The notes under the pieces were generated by a model. The model had not been told where the DNA came from, ran no database searches, and saw nothing but the letters and a program-made list of their open reading frames with translations. Of a stretch of 64,000 nucleotides of DNA, positions 18,137 to 26,069 are shown one piece after another (the first letter of the stretch is position 1; each line of letters begins with the position of its first letter). Source of the DNA: Mycobacterium sp. Aquia_213 (GTDB lineage Bacteria; Actinomycetota; Actinomycetes; Mycobacteriales; Mycobacteriaceae); contig NZ_CP113116.1 in NCBI RefSeq assembly GCF_026625985.1, forward strand, positions 1,984,001 to 2,048,000. The letters are read 5' to 3'. Made by a program: the position numbers and the translations under genes.

Positions 18137-19391
18137 AAACGCCATTCCAGCGAATGTCGAAGTGGATTGCAACGTCGGAGGGTAGTGCCAGCGCGACCGG
18201 GGTGAATTGTTCCGGTGCCTCGGGTGCCACTCCGGTCAGCACCCCGCCGGTGAATCGGTGCGGCGTTGTGGCGGTCAACGTTGTCGCCGATGTGCCCGGT
18301 GCCGGCCGCAAGTAGAAGTCGGTGCCAGGGTGGACGATGCCGGCGACGGCGAAACCGTCGGCGTCAACCAGCGAGTGGCCGTCGGCAACGTTGAATGTCA
18401 ACGGGATTCGCACCTGAAATGGGCCCACGAGCTCGGGTCCGGCGGTGGCCTCGGCATCAATCAGGACGGACTCGTCGGACTCCTGCGGTGCCTTCAGCGC
18501 TCCGGAGAGCAGGTAGTTGTAGAGATGCACGACCCGGTCGGCGTTGCGATAGTGCCGCGTACCGGTCAGCCGGAAGCCCACGTGGCCGATCTTGGGCGTG
18601 GTGCCGGCCGCTGCCTCGGCGATGAGCCGGTAGTACCGGTAGCCGTGTCCGCGGTGGCCATGGCTGCTGCTCGATAGCGTGCTGCCGATTCCCAGCGCAC
18701 GTTCGTGGCGTCCCCGCGCGCCGTTCGTCGTCAGTCGCGAACCTGAAACCTCTTGCCAGTCAACGCCATTGGCGGACTTTTGCAGCCGAAGGGTGGCGGC
18801 GCCATCGGAGGCGGTCCACACCGAGTAGCCGCCGAGTTGGGGTTGGCCGTCGAATTCGAAGGTGATCACCGGTCCGGGGCCCCGGTGCACCGCGATCGGA
18901 ACGTTCAGCGGCTGGGTGTCCAAAGCCAAGCCGTTGGTCAGGTACCAGATCGCCGCCTGGGTAGCCGCAATGGCCTCGTGTTCATCGAGATTGGCATGTC
19001 CCAGCGGGTAACCGGCCCGGCGTAACTGCTGACTGAGGTCCGCGGTCGTGCGCATCGGATACGAGTGGCGCAGAATCCAAGCCACCTCGGTCTCGTAGTC
19101 ACGGCTGCGCAGATGCGGCAGTGCGGACCAGGTCCCCAAGCGATAGCGCGACGGCAGATGTGGTGCGATGCCGCCGAAATCCAGTGAATAGGCGTGCAGA
19201 TTGGGGTGCAGGCGGATCAAATCGGTGCGCGCGGTGCTGCCGTCGCTGAACACGATCTTGTCGACGGTGTGGGAGTAGGTACCGCCGCGGTAACGCGTCA
19301 TGTGCGGTAGCTCGGTGGCCGGCCGGACCTCGACGCGTCGCCGGGTCGCCACCGGCGCCAGTGCGCGGCTGGATATGGATAACACGGTCAT
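18123..19391 (-). CDS. Thioester-domain (TQXA) protein lacking the thioester Cys
   Basis: A 422-residue protein with an actinobacterial TQXA/thioester domain. The Gln motif TQAAIWYLTNG is at residues 144-154, preceded by AWILRHSYP at 104-112. The partner position, normally Y-C-[IF]-[DN], reads HAYSLD (Ser69), so an internal Cys-Gln thioester cannot form as usual. No signal peptide, LPXTG signal or membrane helix is seen, although family members are normally surface adhesins. Only one Cys occurs, four residues from the end. A beta-rich region with a discoidin-like look follows (about 165-270), then a second domain. It is the first gene after the cysteine leader and overlaps cysK. Confidence 0.75.
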   Translation of the reverse strand: MTVLSISSRALAPVATRRRVEVRPATELPHMTRYRGGTYSHTVDKIVFSDGSTARTDLIRLHPNLHAYSLDFGGIAPHLPSRYRLGTWSALPHLRSRDYETEVAWILRHSYPMRTTADLSQQLRRAGYPLGHANLDEHEAIAATQAAIWYLTNGLALDTQPLNVPIAVHRGPGPVITFEFDGQPQLGGYSVWTASDGAATLRLQKSANGVDWQEVSGSRLTTNGARGRHERALGIGSTLSSSSHGHRGHGYRYYRLIAEAAAGTTPKIGHVGFRLTGTRHYRNADRVVHLYNYLLSGALKAPQESDESVLIDAEATAGPELVGPFQVRIPLTFNVADGHSLVDADGFAVAGIVHPGTDFYLRPAPGTSATTLTATTPHRFTGGVLTGVAPEAPEQFTPVALALPSDVAIHFDIRWNGVCDHR

Positions 19392-19424
19392 CGCTGGTTG
19401 TTCTTCCCGGAAGATTTCGACTGT

Positions 19425-19464
19425 CGCGCGCTTCCGTACGCGCGGGCGCACGCCCGCTAGCGGG
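19425..19464 (-). promoter_or_regulatory. Overlapping hairpins, candidate cysteine attenuator
   Basis: Three inverted repeats overlap on the transcript between the leader peptide and the thioester-domain gene: CCCGCTAGCGGG (19453-19464), GCGGGCG/CGCCCGC (19442-19457) and CGCGCG/CGCGCG (19425-19444). Because neighbouring stems share bases they are mutually exclusive, as expected for attenuation or ribosome-site masking. Function is inferred from position after the polycysteine leader. Confidence 0.5.
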
Positions 19465-19509
19465 TAAAAAGCGCGACGATTAGAACGTCAGATTTGGGTC
19501 GTCAGGAAA

Positions 19510-19581
19510 TCAACAACAGCAACAACAGTCCACGGCAAGGCAGCGCGAAGGGATAAAGCGCGGCTGTGCAACGTGGTGCAT
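19510..19581 (-). CDS. Polycysteine leader peptide (cysteine attenuator uORF)
   Basis: A 23-codon reading frame from ATG 19581 to TGA 19510. It begins Met-His-His-Val and ends Val-Asp followed by five consecutive Cys codons (TGT TGT TGC TGT TGT) directly before the stop. There is no ribosome site; instead a TATAGT box ends six bases before the ATG, so transcription should start on the A of ATG (leaderless). Leaderless polycysteine uORFs acting as cysteine-responsive attenuators are established in mycobacteria. Low Cys-tRNA would stall the ribosome and open the downstream genes (thioester protein, cysK, cysE, arr). It is too short to be found by ordinary gene callers. Confidence 0.9.
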   Translation of the reverse strand: MHHVAQPRFIPSRCLAVDCCCCC

Positions 19582-19587
19582 GCGACC

Positions 19588-19593
19588 ACTATA
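19588..19593 (-). promoter_or_regulatory. -10 box for the cysteine leader transcript
   Basis: TATAGT on the minus strand, six bases before the leader ATG. This spacing predicts a transcript that starts at the initiation codon. No clear -35 was identified. Confidence 0.7.
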
Positions 19594-19643
19594 GGGCAAT
19601 ATCGCGACCAGGTTCGCTCGACCAGCAACACCCACCCCCGCCG

Positions 19644-19671
19644 TTGAAAAAATCTCGATGAGTTTTACACT
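19644..19671 (+). promoter_or_regulatory. Candidate promoter for the encapsulin operon
   Basis: TTGAAA (19644-19649) and TACACT (19666-19671) are separated by 16 bases, placing a start near 19678, about 80 bases before the encapsulin ATG. Seen as a sequence match only. Confidence 0.5.
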
Positions 19672-19757
19672 TGCCTCGGCTCAGCGTGGCGCTCTCGGTT
19701 GGTGACCCTGTGGCTCTACATCCGTGCTAAGTATTCGCCCACGACGGAAGGACCAAG

Positions 19758-20681
19758 ATGACGTCGGCTCAAAACGAGTCCCAGGCTCTCGGAGATCTCG
19801 GTGCCAGGCAGCTCGCCAACGCGACCAAAACGGTTCCGCAACTCTCCACCATCACCCCGCGCTGGCTGCTGCACCTGCTCAGCTTCGTGCCGGTGGAAGC
19901 CGGTATCTACCGGGTGAACCGGGTGGTCAACCCGGAACAGGTCGCCGTGACGGCACAAGAGGGCGCCGCCCTCGACACGCCGCTGGCCGAGACCTTCGTC
20001 GACTACGAGACCAGCCCCCGCGAATACACCCTGCGCAACATCTCCACGCTGCTGGATGTCAGCACCCGGGTCTCCGACCTGTACTCCAGCCCGCACGACC
20101 AGGTCGCCCAGCAGCTGCGGCTGACCATCGAGACGATCAAAGAGCGCCAGGAATTCGAACTGGTCAACAGCCCGGAGTACGGGTTGCTGGCGCAGGTGAC
20201 CCCGGAGCAGACGATCGAGACCCTCGGTGGCCCTCCGACGCCCGACGACCTGGACGCGCTGATCACCCGGGTGTGGAAGACGCCGAGCTTCTTCCTGACC
20301 CACCCGCAGGGCATCGCCGCGTTCGGCCGCGAAGCCACCTACCGCGGTGTGCCGCCCGTCGTCGTCAGCCTGTTCGGCGCGCAGTTCATCACTTGGCGTG
20401 GCATTCCGCTGATCCCGTCGGACAAGGTGCCACTGGAAGACGGCAAGACCAAATTCATCCTGGTGCGCACCGGCGAGGAGCGCCAAGGAGTCGTCGGCCT
20501 GTTCCAGCCGGGCCTGGTCGGCGAGCAGGCACCGGGCCTGTCGGTGCGGTTCACCGGCATCAACCAGTCGGCGATCGCGCGCTACCTGGTGACTCTGTAC
20601 ACGTCCTTGGCTGTCCTCACCGACGACGCGCTCGCCGTGCTCGAAGACGTCGCTGTGGACCAGTTCCATGAGTACAAGTGA
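19758..20681 (+). CDS. Family 2A encapsulin shell protein (MMP-I / 35-kDa antigen)
   Basis: HK97-fold protein that self-assembles into a nanocompartment. The 307-residue sequence (VPQLSTITPRWLLHLLSFVPVEAGIYRVNRV; YETSPREYTLRNISTLLDVSTRVSDLYSSPHDQ) matches the mycobacterial major membrane protein I/35-kDa antigen and cyanobacterial SrpI group. In this group the shell encloses a cysteine desulfurase, here the next gene, overlapping by 14 bases. GGAAGGA precedes the ATG. The protein has no Cys. Despite the historic name, no membrane helix is seen. It is divergent from the cysteine operon. Confidence 0.93.
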   Translation: MTSAQNESQALGDLGARQLANATKTVPQLSTITPRWLLHLLSFVPVEAGIYRVNRVVNPEQVAVTAQEGAALDTPLAETFVDYETSPREYTLRNISTLLDVSTRVSDLYSSPHDQVAQQLRLTIETIKERQEFELVNSPEYGLLAQVTPEQTIETLGGPPTPDDLDALITRVWKTPSFFLTHPQGIAAFGREATYRGVPPVVVSLFGAQFITWRGIPLIPSDKVPLEDGKTKFILVRTGEERQGVVGLFQPGLVGEQAPGLSVRFTGINQSAIARYLVTLYTSLAVLTDDALAVLEDVAVDQFHEYK

Positions 20682-22584
20682 GTATCGGTCGGTAGACGCC
20701 GAAAGCGACCTGCCCCTGGGCGCTGCGGAGATCGCGGCGCTGGCCAACCAGTTGTACGCGGCCAGCTTCCGCCCGGGTCCCGACAGCCCGCCGCAGTCGG
20801 CGCCGCTCGCCCCGCGGGGCAGCGTGCCGGACACGACGGCGGCCACCTCGGCCGGGCAGACCGCAGCGGGCAGCGCCGATCTGTACACGGCGCCGGTTCC
20901 GCTACTCGGCTTCACCGACATCTATGTCCCGGCTCCGACGTCTCCGGAACCCGAACCGCCACCGCAGACGGTGCCCGTTGCCCCGCGCGGCAACGTGCCG
21001 GACACGTCGGCGGCGCCCTCGGGCGCACACGCGGTCGGCAGCGTCGCCGACCCGTACCTGCCGCCGGCTGACTTCAGTGCGTTCGAGGTCCCCAGCTCGG
21101 GCATCGTCCCGACGGTGCCCGGTGTGCTTGCCGGTGCGCCCCCGAGTGCTCCGGTGGCACCGCGGGGTTCGGCTCCGTACTCGGGGATCGGGTGGCTGCC
21201 CGATGCGCCGACCGTCGGCGACCTGGGCTGGTCGGACGCGGTGCCCGCCGCGCCGGCGGCGCTGAATGCGCCTTCCGACAACGAGTACAGCTACCACTTC
21301 CTGACTTCGCCTTTGTCGGAGTCCGACCCGGTGCCGCAACTGACGGACGACCACGAGGTGTTCGACGTCAACGCGATCCGGGAGGATTTTCCGATCCTCA
21401 AGGAGACGGTCAACGGCAAGCCGCTGATCTGGTTCGACAACGCCGCGACCACTCAGAAGCCGCAGTCGGTGATCGACCGGCTCTCGTACTTCTACGCGCA
21501 CGAGAACTCCAACATTCACCGGGCGGCGCACGAGCTGGCAGCCCGGGCCACGGATGCCTACGAAGAGGCCCGCGAGACGGTGCGGCGGTTCATCGGCGCA
21601 CCTAAGGCCGAGCAGAACATCTTCGTGCGCGGCACCACCGAAGCCATCAACCTGGTGGCCTACGCGTGGGGCGGCAAGCATTTGGGGCCGGGCGACGAGA
21701 TCGTCATCACCCACTTGGAGCACCACGCCAATATCGTTCCGTGGCAACTGCTTTCGCAGAAGACCGGCGCGGTGCTGCGGGTTGCGCCGGTCGATGAGGC
21801 GGGCAACCTGCTGCTGTCGGAGTTCGAGGACCTGCTGGGTCCGAAGACGAAGCTTGTTGCGGCCACCCAGGTTTCGAATGCGCTGGGGACGGTGACTCCG
21901 GTCGAGAAGATCGTCCAGTTGGGTCACCGCTACGGTGCACGGGTGTTGATCGACGGCGCTCAGTCGATTCCGCACCTGCCCATCGACGTCGCCGAACTCG
22001 GTGTCGACTTCTTCGTGTTCTCCGGGCATAAGATCTACGGCCCCACCGGAATTGGCGTGCTCTACGGCTCCGAGGAAGCTCTGGCCGAGACGCCGCCCTG
22101 GCAGGGCGGCGGCAACATGATCGCCGACGTCACCCTGGAACGCTCGCTGTATCAAGGGCTGCCCAACAAGTTCGAGGCCGGCACCGGCAACATCGCCGAC
22201 GCCGTCGGACTGGGCGAGGCGCTGCGTTACGTCGAGCGGGTGGGCATCGAGCGCATCGCCGCCTACGAGCACGCGTTGCTGGACTATGCGACCCCGCGCT
22301 TGGCCGACATCCCCGGTGTTCGCCTGGTGGGCACCGCGCAGGAGAAGGCCAGCGTGCTGTCCTTCGTGCTGGCCGGCCACGAGCCGCTCGAGGTCGGCAA
22401 GGCGCTGAACGCGGAAGGGATTGCGGTGCGGGCCGGACATCACTGCGCGCAGCCGATTCTGCGGCGATACGGCCTGGAGGCCACGGTCCGTCCGTCGTTC
22501 GCCTTCTACAACACGTTCGAGGAGATCGACGTGTTCATCAAGGCGGTGCGCCGGATTGCCGAGGGAGGCGCCAACGTCGGCTAG
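20668..22584 (+). CDS. SufS-type cysteine desulfurase with encapsulin cargo extension
   Basis: PLP enzyme releasing sulfur from cysteine as persulfide, predicted cargo of the adjacent encapsulin. Of 638 residues, about 230 form a disordered Pro/Ala-rich N-terminal extension. The extension holds three copies of a motif [AV]P[LV]APRG[SN][VA]P near 45-54, 102-111 and 161-170, likely for shell binding. The catalytic domain has PLP Lys455 in FSGHKIYGPTG and catalytic Cys593 in RAGHHCAQP, the only Cys in the protein. The short loop around the Cys is of SufS (type II) style. The group is known to store elemental sulfur in the shell. Confidence 0.93.
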   Translation: MSTSEYRSVDAESDLPLGAAEIAALANQLYAASFRPGPDSPPQSAPLAPRGSVPDTTAATSAGQTAAGSADLYTAPVPLLGFTDIYVPAPTSPEPEPPPQTVPVAPRGNVPDTSAAPSGAHAVGSVADPYLPPADFSAFEVPSSGIVPTVPGVLAGAPPSAPVAPRGSAPYSGIGWLPDAPTVGDLGWSDAVPAAPAALNAPSDNEYSYHFLTSPLSESDPVPQLTDDHEVFDVNAIREDFPILKETVNGKPLIWFDNAATTQKPQSVIDRLSYFYAHENSNIHRAAHELAARATDAYEEARETVRRFIGAPKAEQNIFVRGTTEAINLVAYAWGGKHLGPGDEIVITHLEHHANIVPWQLLSQKTGAVLRVAPVDEAGNLLLSEFEDLLGPKTKLVAATQVSNALGTVTPVEKIVQLGHRYGARVLIDGAQSIPHLPIDVAELGVDFFVFSGHKIYGPTGIGVLYGSEEALAETPPWQGGGNMIADVTLERSLYQGLPNKFEAGTGNIADAVGLGEALRYVERVGIERIAAYEHALLDYATPRLADIPGVRLVGTAQEKASVLSFVLAGHEPLEVGKALNAEGIAVRAGHHCAQPILRRYGLEATVRPSFAFYNTFEEIDVFIKAVRRIAEGGANVG

Positions 22585-23145
22585 CGGCAGCAAGCACGGG
22601 CCGCACACTCAGGGTGGACGCTAATCGCGCCGGCGGCGCGCAAATTGCCTTCATTCTGAACCAAAATGTTGCTTTGGGCTTCACTTGGCCGGACTGTGAC
22701 GTGCGGCGGCAATAGCCGGACTCCGACGGCGGCCGCGAATGCTCAAGTGGGTTTCGACATGGCGGAAAGAAATTCGCGCAGCGGTTTGCGCCTCGGCGCT
22801 GGCGAACGGTCGTTTGTCGATTGCTGCCGCCGCCGCCGGGCCCTGGTGATTCCACGCGTCGCGGCGCGCTGGCCGGGCCGCCGCGCCCCACCCTGAGGTG
22901 CAAGACCTCTTCTTCAGCTGCCCAGCCAGCCAGTTTCGATACGCATGTCGGTCGAACGTTTATGCGGCCTGCCAGATTTCTTCTGGTTGATTGCAACCCT
23001 GATGTCGGGCATCGGTTTGCCCGTAAATTGCTGCGATGTTCTATGTGCGCAAACAGACGGCGCGGTCCACATGTAAACGACGCTGACTTCTTATGGGCCA
23101 GCTAGTTACAAGCGTGCAAAAAATGATTACTAAATGGGGGACCGC
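22585..23145. other. Intergenic region before the mce operon
   Basis: About 560 bases with no convincing gene: the short open frames have no homologous look and are Arg/Ala-rich. Parts near 22640-22680 and 22970-23130 are AT-richer and probably hold promoter elements for the mce operon. A small hairpin GAGGT-GCAAG-ACCTC followed by TTCTTC lies near 22893-22907 and could end the encapsulin transcript. Confidence 0.4.
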
Positions 23146-23187
23146 ATGAGCCGAGTGGACCGTCGGTGGTCTGGGCAGGTTCGATGA
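23146..23187 (+). CDS. Possible 13-residue leader coupled to yrbE
   Basis: ATG 23146 stands five bases after a GGGGGA ribosome site and encodes 13 residues (MSRVDRRWSGQVR). Its TGA overlaps the yrbE ATG as ATGA. The yrbE ATG itself has a poorer ribosome site, so ribosomes may arrive by reinitiation. Alternatively it marks a frameshifted N terminus of YrbE. Translation is not proven. Confidence 0.4.
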   Translation: MSRVDRRWSGQVR

Positions 23188-23951
23188 ACGGGACCGCCAT
23201 CGCAAAGCCCATGAACGCGCTGGGGGAGTTCTTCATGCTCAGCGCCGAAGCGCTGGTGACCGCGCTGCGAAAGCCGTGGGCCTGGCGCGAGATCCTCGAG
23301 CAGATTTGGTTTGTCGCCCGGGTCTCGATCTTCCCGACCATCATGCTCTCGATTCCGTACACGGTGCTGATCGTGTTCGTGCTCAACATCCTGCTCGTCG
23401 AGATCGGCGCCGGGGACCTTTCCGGTGCCGGAGCCGGACTGGCGTCGGTGACCCAGGTCGGCCCGGTGGTCACGGCGATGGTCGTCTCGGGCGCCGGGTC
23501 CACCGCCATGTGCGCCGACCTCGGCGCGCGCACCATCCGCGAAGAAATCGACGCGATGAAAGTGATCGGGGTCAATCCCGTTCAGGCGCTGGTAGTTCCG
23601 CGCATCATCGCCGCCACCTTCGTCGCGGTCCTGCTCTACTCGGTGGTCGCCGTCACCGGGCTGACCGGCAGCTACATCTTCGTGGTGTTCGTCCAGCACG
23701 TCACCCCTGGTGCCTTTATCGCGGGCATGACACTCGTCACCGGGCTTCCGCAGGTTGTGATCTCGCTGATTAAGGCGACGTTGTTCGGGTTATCCGCGGG
23801 CTTAATCGCCTGCTACAAGGGGCTTTCGGTGGGCGGCGGTCCCACCGGCGTCGGTAACGCGGTGAACGAGACCGTGGTGTTCTCATTCATGGCCCTATTC
23901 TTCATCAACATCGTGACTACTGCGCTCGGAGTGAAAGTGACTGCCAAATGA
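23184..23951 (+). CDS. YrbEA, permease of Mce lipid transporter
   Basis: Integral membrane permease of the MlaE family that works with Mce proteins and an MkI/MceG ATPase to import lipids or sterols across the envelope. The 255-residue protein has about six hydrophobic segments and the family signature GAGSTAMCADLGARTIREEIDAMKVIGVNP. ATG at 23184 is coupled to a short upstream frame; a GTG at 23166 is in frame but less likely. It is slightly short at the N terminus for the family. Confidence 0.93.
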   Translation: MNGTAIAKPMNALGEFFMLSAEALVTALRKPWAWREILEQIWFVARVSIFPTIMLSIPYTVLIVFVLNILLVEIGAGDLSGAGAGLASVTQVGPVVTAMVVSGAGSTAMCADLGARTIREEIDAMKVIGVNPVQALVVPRIIAATFVAVLLYSVVAVTGLTGSYIFVVFVQHVTPGAFIAGMTLVTGLPQVVISLIKATLFGLSAGLIACYKGLSVGGGPTGVGNAVNETVVFSFMALFFINIVTTALGVKVTAK

Positions 23952-24796
23952 CCGATCTCGCACGCGGTCCGTCGTGGCTGGACACTCTTGGCCCGAAGCT
24001 GGTGGCGTCCACCCGCAAGCTGGGCGAGCAGACCGAGTTCTACGGAAAGTCCTTGGTGGCCACCGTGGACGCGGTGCGGCGCTACCCGAACGAACTGCTG
24101 CGCCTGATCGCCGAGATGGGGATGGGCACCGGCGCGCTGGCGGTGATCGGGGGCACCGTCGGCATCATCGGGTTTTTGACCCTGACGACCGGTGCTCTTG
24201 TCGCGGTGCAGGGATACGACACGCTGTCCAACATCGGTGTGGAGGCGTTGACCGGCTTCCTGTCGGCGTTCCTGAACGTCCGGATGATCGCGCCCTGCAC
24301 GGCCGGGCTGGCCTTGGCGGCCACGATCGGTGCCGGCGCGACGGCGCAGCTGGGCGCGATGCGCATCAACGAGGAGATCGACGCTCTGGAAGTCATGGGC
24401 ATCCGGTCGATCACCTACCTGGCATCCACCCGGATTATTGCCGGCGTCCTGGTCGTCATCCCGCTCTACGCCGTTGCGGTCCTGATGTCGTTCGTCGCGG
24501 CAAAGTTCCTGACGATTTACGCCTACGGCCAGTCCCGCGGCGTCTACGAGCACTATTTCTCCACCTTCCTGCGTCCAAGCGACCTGATGTGGTCGTTTCT
24601 GTCGGCGCTGACGATGGCGACGGGTGTGATGGTCGTGCACACCTATTACGGCTTTACCGCGACAGGTGGTCCCGCCGGTGTGGGGGAGGCTGTCGGTCGG
24701 TCAGTACGGTCATCGATGATCGTCACGGCGTTTGTGTGCCTGATGATTTCGCTGTCCGTCTATGGGCAGTCCGGCAACTTCAACCTGTCGGGGTAA
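23948..24796 (+). CDS. YrbEB, second Mce permease subunit
   Basis: A 282-residue MlaE-family membrane protein pairing with YrbEA. It has the signature GAGATAQLGAMRINEEIDALEVMGI and several membrane helices, after a soluble N-terminal stretch (TRKLGEQTEFYGKSLVATVDAVRRYPNELLR). Its start overlaps the yrbEA stop (ATGA), showing translational coupling within the operon. Confidence 0.94.
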   Translation: MTDLARGPSWLDTLGPKLVASTRKLGEQTEFYGKSLVATVDAVRRYPNELLRLIAEMGMGTGALAVIGGTVGIIGFLTLTTGALVAVQGYDTLSNIGVEALTGFLSAFLNVRMIAPCTAGLALAATIGAGATAQLGAMRINEEIDALEVMGIRSITYLASTRIIAGVLVVIPLYAVAVLMSFVAAKFLTIYAYGQSRGVYEHYFSTFLRPSDLMWSFLSALTMATGVMVVHTYYGFTATGGPAGVGEAVGRSVRSSMIVTAFVCLMISLSVYGQSGNFNLSG

Positions 24797-24800
24797 CCGT

Positions 24801-26069
24801 ATGAGCAACCACAGGGACAGCGGGCCGGCACGGCGAAACAGGGTCCGCAGCAGCAAGATTGATCCGATCTGGTGGGCGCCGACGTTGTTCATCCTGGTCG
24901 GGGGGCTGATCGCGGTGACCGCCGGGGCGTTCTCCGGCAAGTTCGCTGACTTCATCCCGTTGACGCTGGTGTCGGACCGCGCGGGCTTGGTGATGGAACC
25001 GGGCGCCAAGGTGAAGTTGCGGGGCGTGCCGGTCGGCACGGTCGCGTCGATTGGCACCGACGTGAAAGCGGCCCAGCTTCAGCTGAAGATGGACCCGGGC
25101 CCGTTCAAGTATCTGCCCAGCAATCTCGAGGCCGAGATCAAATCGACCACCGCGTTCGGGTCCAAGTACGTCGACCTGATCGTGCCCGGCGAAGCCAGCC
25201 ACACGCCGTTGAAGCCGGGCGCGGTGCTGCATTCGCGCAACGTCACCGTCGAAGTCAACACGGTTTTCGAGAATCTGCAGTCCGTGGTCCAGGCGCTCGA
25301 TCCGGCGAAGCTCAATGCGATCTTGTCGGCCTTCGCGCAATCGGTGCGCGGCAAGGGTGATCGGATCGGACAGTCGATCACCGATGCGAATAATCTGCTG
25401 CTCACCGTCAACCCGCGCATGGACACGATCCACCGGGACTGGCGACTGTTCGGGAAGACGACGGCCATCTATTCCGATGCGGCGCAGGATATTCTGTCGA
25501 TTCTCGACTCGGCCTCGACCACCAGCGCCACCCTCACCGAAAATCAGCGGTCGCTGGATTCACTGCTGTTGTCCGCGATCGGCTTCAGCCAGACCGGCAT
25601 CAACGTCATCGGCAGAAACGAACCCAACATCGTGCAGTCGATGAAGCTACTCGACCCGACATTGACGCTGTTCAACAAGTACTCGCCGACGTTCACCTGC
25701 TTATTCCAGGGTGCGCAATGGTACGTCGACCATGGGGGTCGAGATGCGCTGGGCGGCAACGGGTATTCGGTAATTCTGGACGCCGCGCTGCTGTTCGGTG
25801 ACGACCCGTACCGGTTCCCGAAACACCTGCCGAAGACCAATGCCACCGGTGGCCCCGGCGGCAAGCCCAGCTGCGGCTCGTTGCCCGACCCGAGCGCGAA
25901 CTTCCCGGTGCGGGCACTGGTCACCGATACCGGTTGGGGTGCCGCTCCAGACGAGATCCGGACCAGTCCCTGGGTTGGTAACCCGTGGTGGGCCAACTAC
26001 TTCCCGACCACCAAGAATCCTCCGGAACCGCCTCGCTTCAACTGGCGCGGGGGGCAGCCGCCGCCATGA
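24801..26069 (+). CDS. Mce family protein MceA
   Basis: First of six MCE/MlaD-fold proteins that form a hetero-hexameric channel across the periplasm. The 422-residue protein has a basic N terminus, one membrane anchor (about residues 20-43, WWAPTLFILVGGLIAVTAGAF), an MCE domain (about 45-125, with VKLRGVPVGTVASI) and a long helical region. The tail contains a Cys pair (CLFQ, CGSLPD). ATG 24801 is five bases after the yrbEB stop. Which mce group it belongs to cannot be settled by eye. Confidence 0.92.
   Translation: MSNHRDSGPARRNRVRSSKIDPIWWAPTLFILVGGLIAVTAGAFSGKFADFIPLTLVSDRAGLVMEPGAKVKLRGVPVGTVASIGTDVKAAQLQLKMDPGPFKYLPSNLEAEIKSTTAFGSKYVDLIVPGEASHTPLKPGAVLHSRNVTVEVNTVFENLQSVVQALDPAKLNAILSAFAQSVRGKGDRIGQSITDANNLLLTVNPRMDTIHRDWRLFGKTTAIYSDAAQDILSILDSASTTSATLTENQRSLDSLLLSAIGFSQTGINVIGRNEPNIVQSMKLLDPTLTLFNKYSPTFTCLFQGAQWYVDHGGRDALGGNGYSVILDAALLFGDDPYRFPKHLPKTNATGGPGGKPSCGSLPDPSANFPVRALVTDTGWGAAPDEIRTSPWVGNPWWANYFPTTKNPPEPPRFNWRGGQPPP

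Noticed and set aside
20902..22608. 568-codon open frame antisense to the desulfurase
   Set aside because: Same composition bias and no ribosome site; the sense strand encodes a clear PLP enzyme.
22666..23105. Small open frames before the mce operon
   Set aside because: No ribosome sites, atypical composition and no familiar motif; treated as intergenic.
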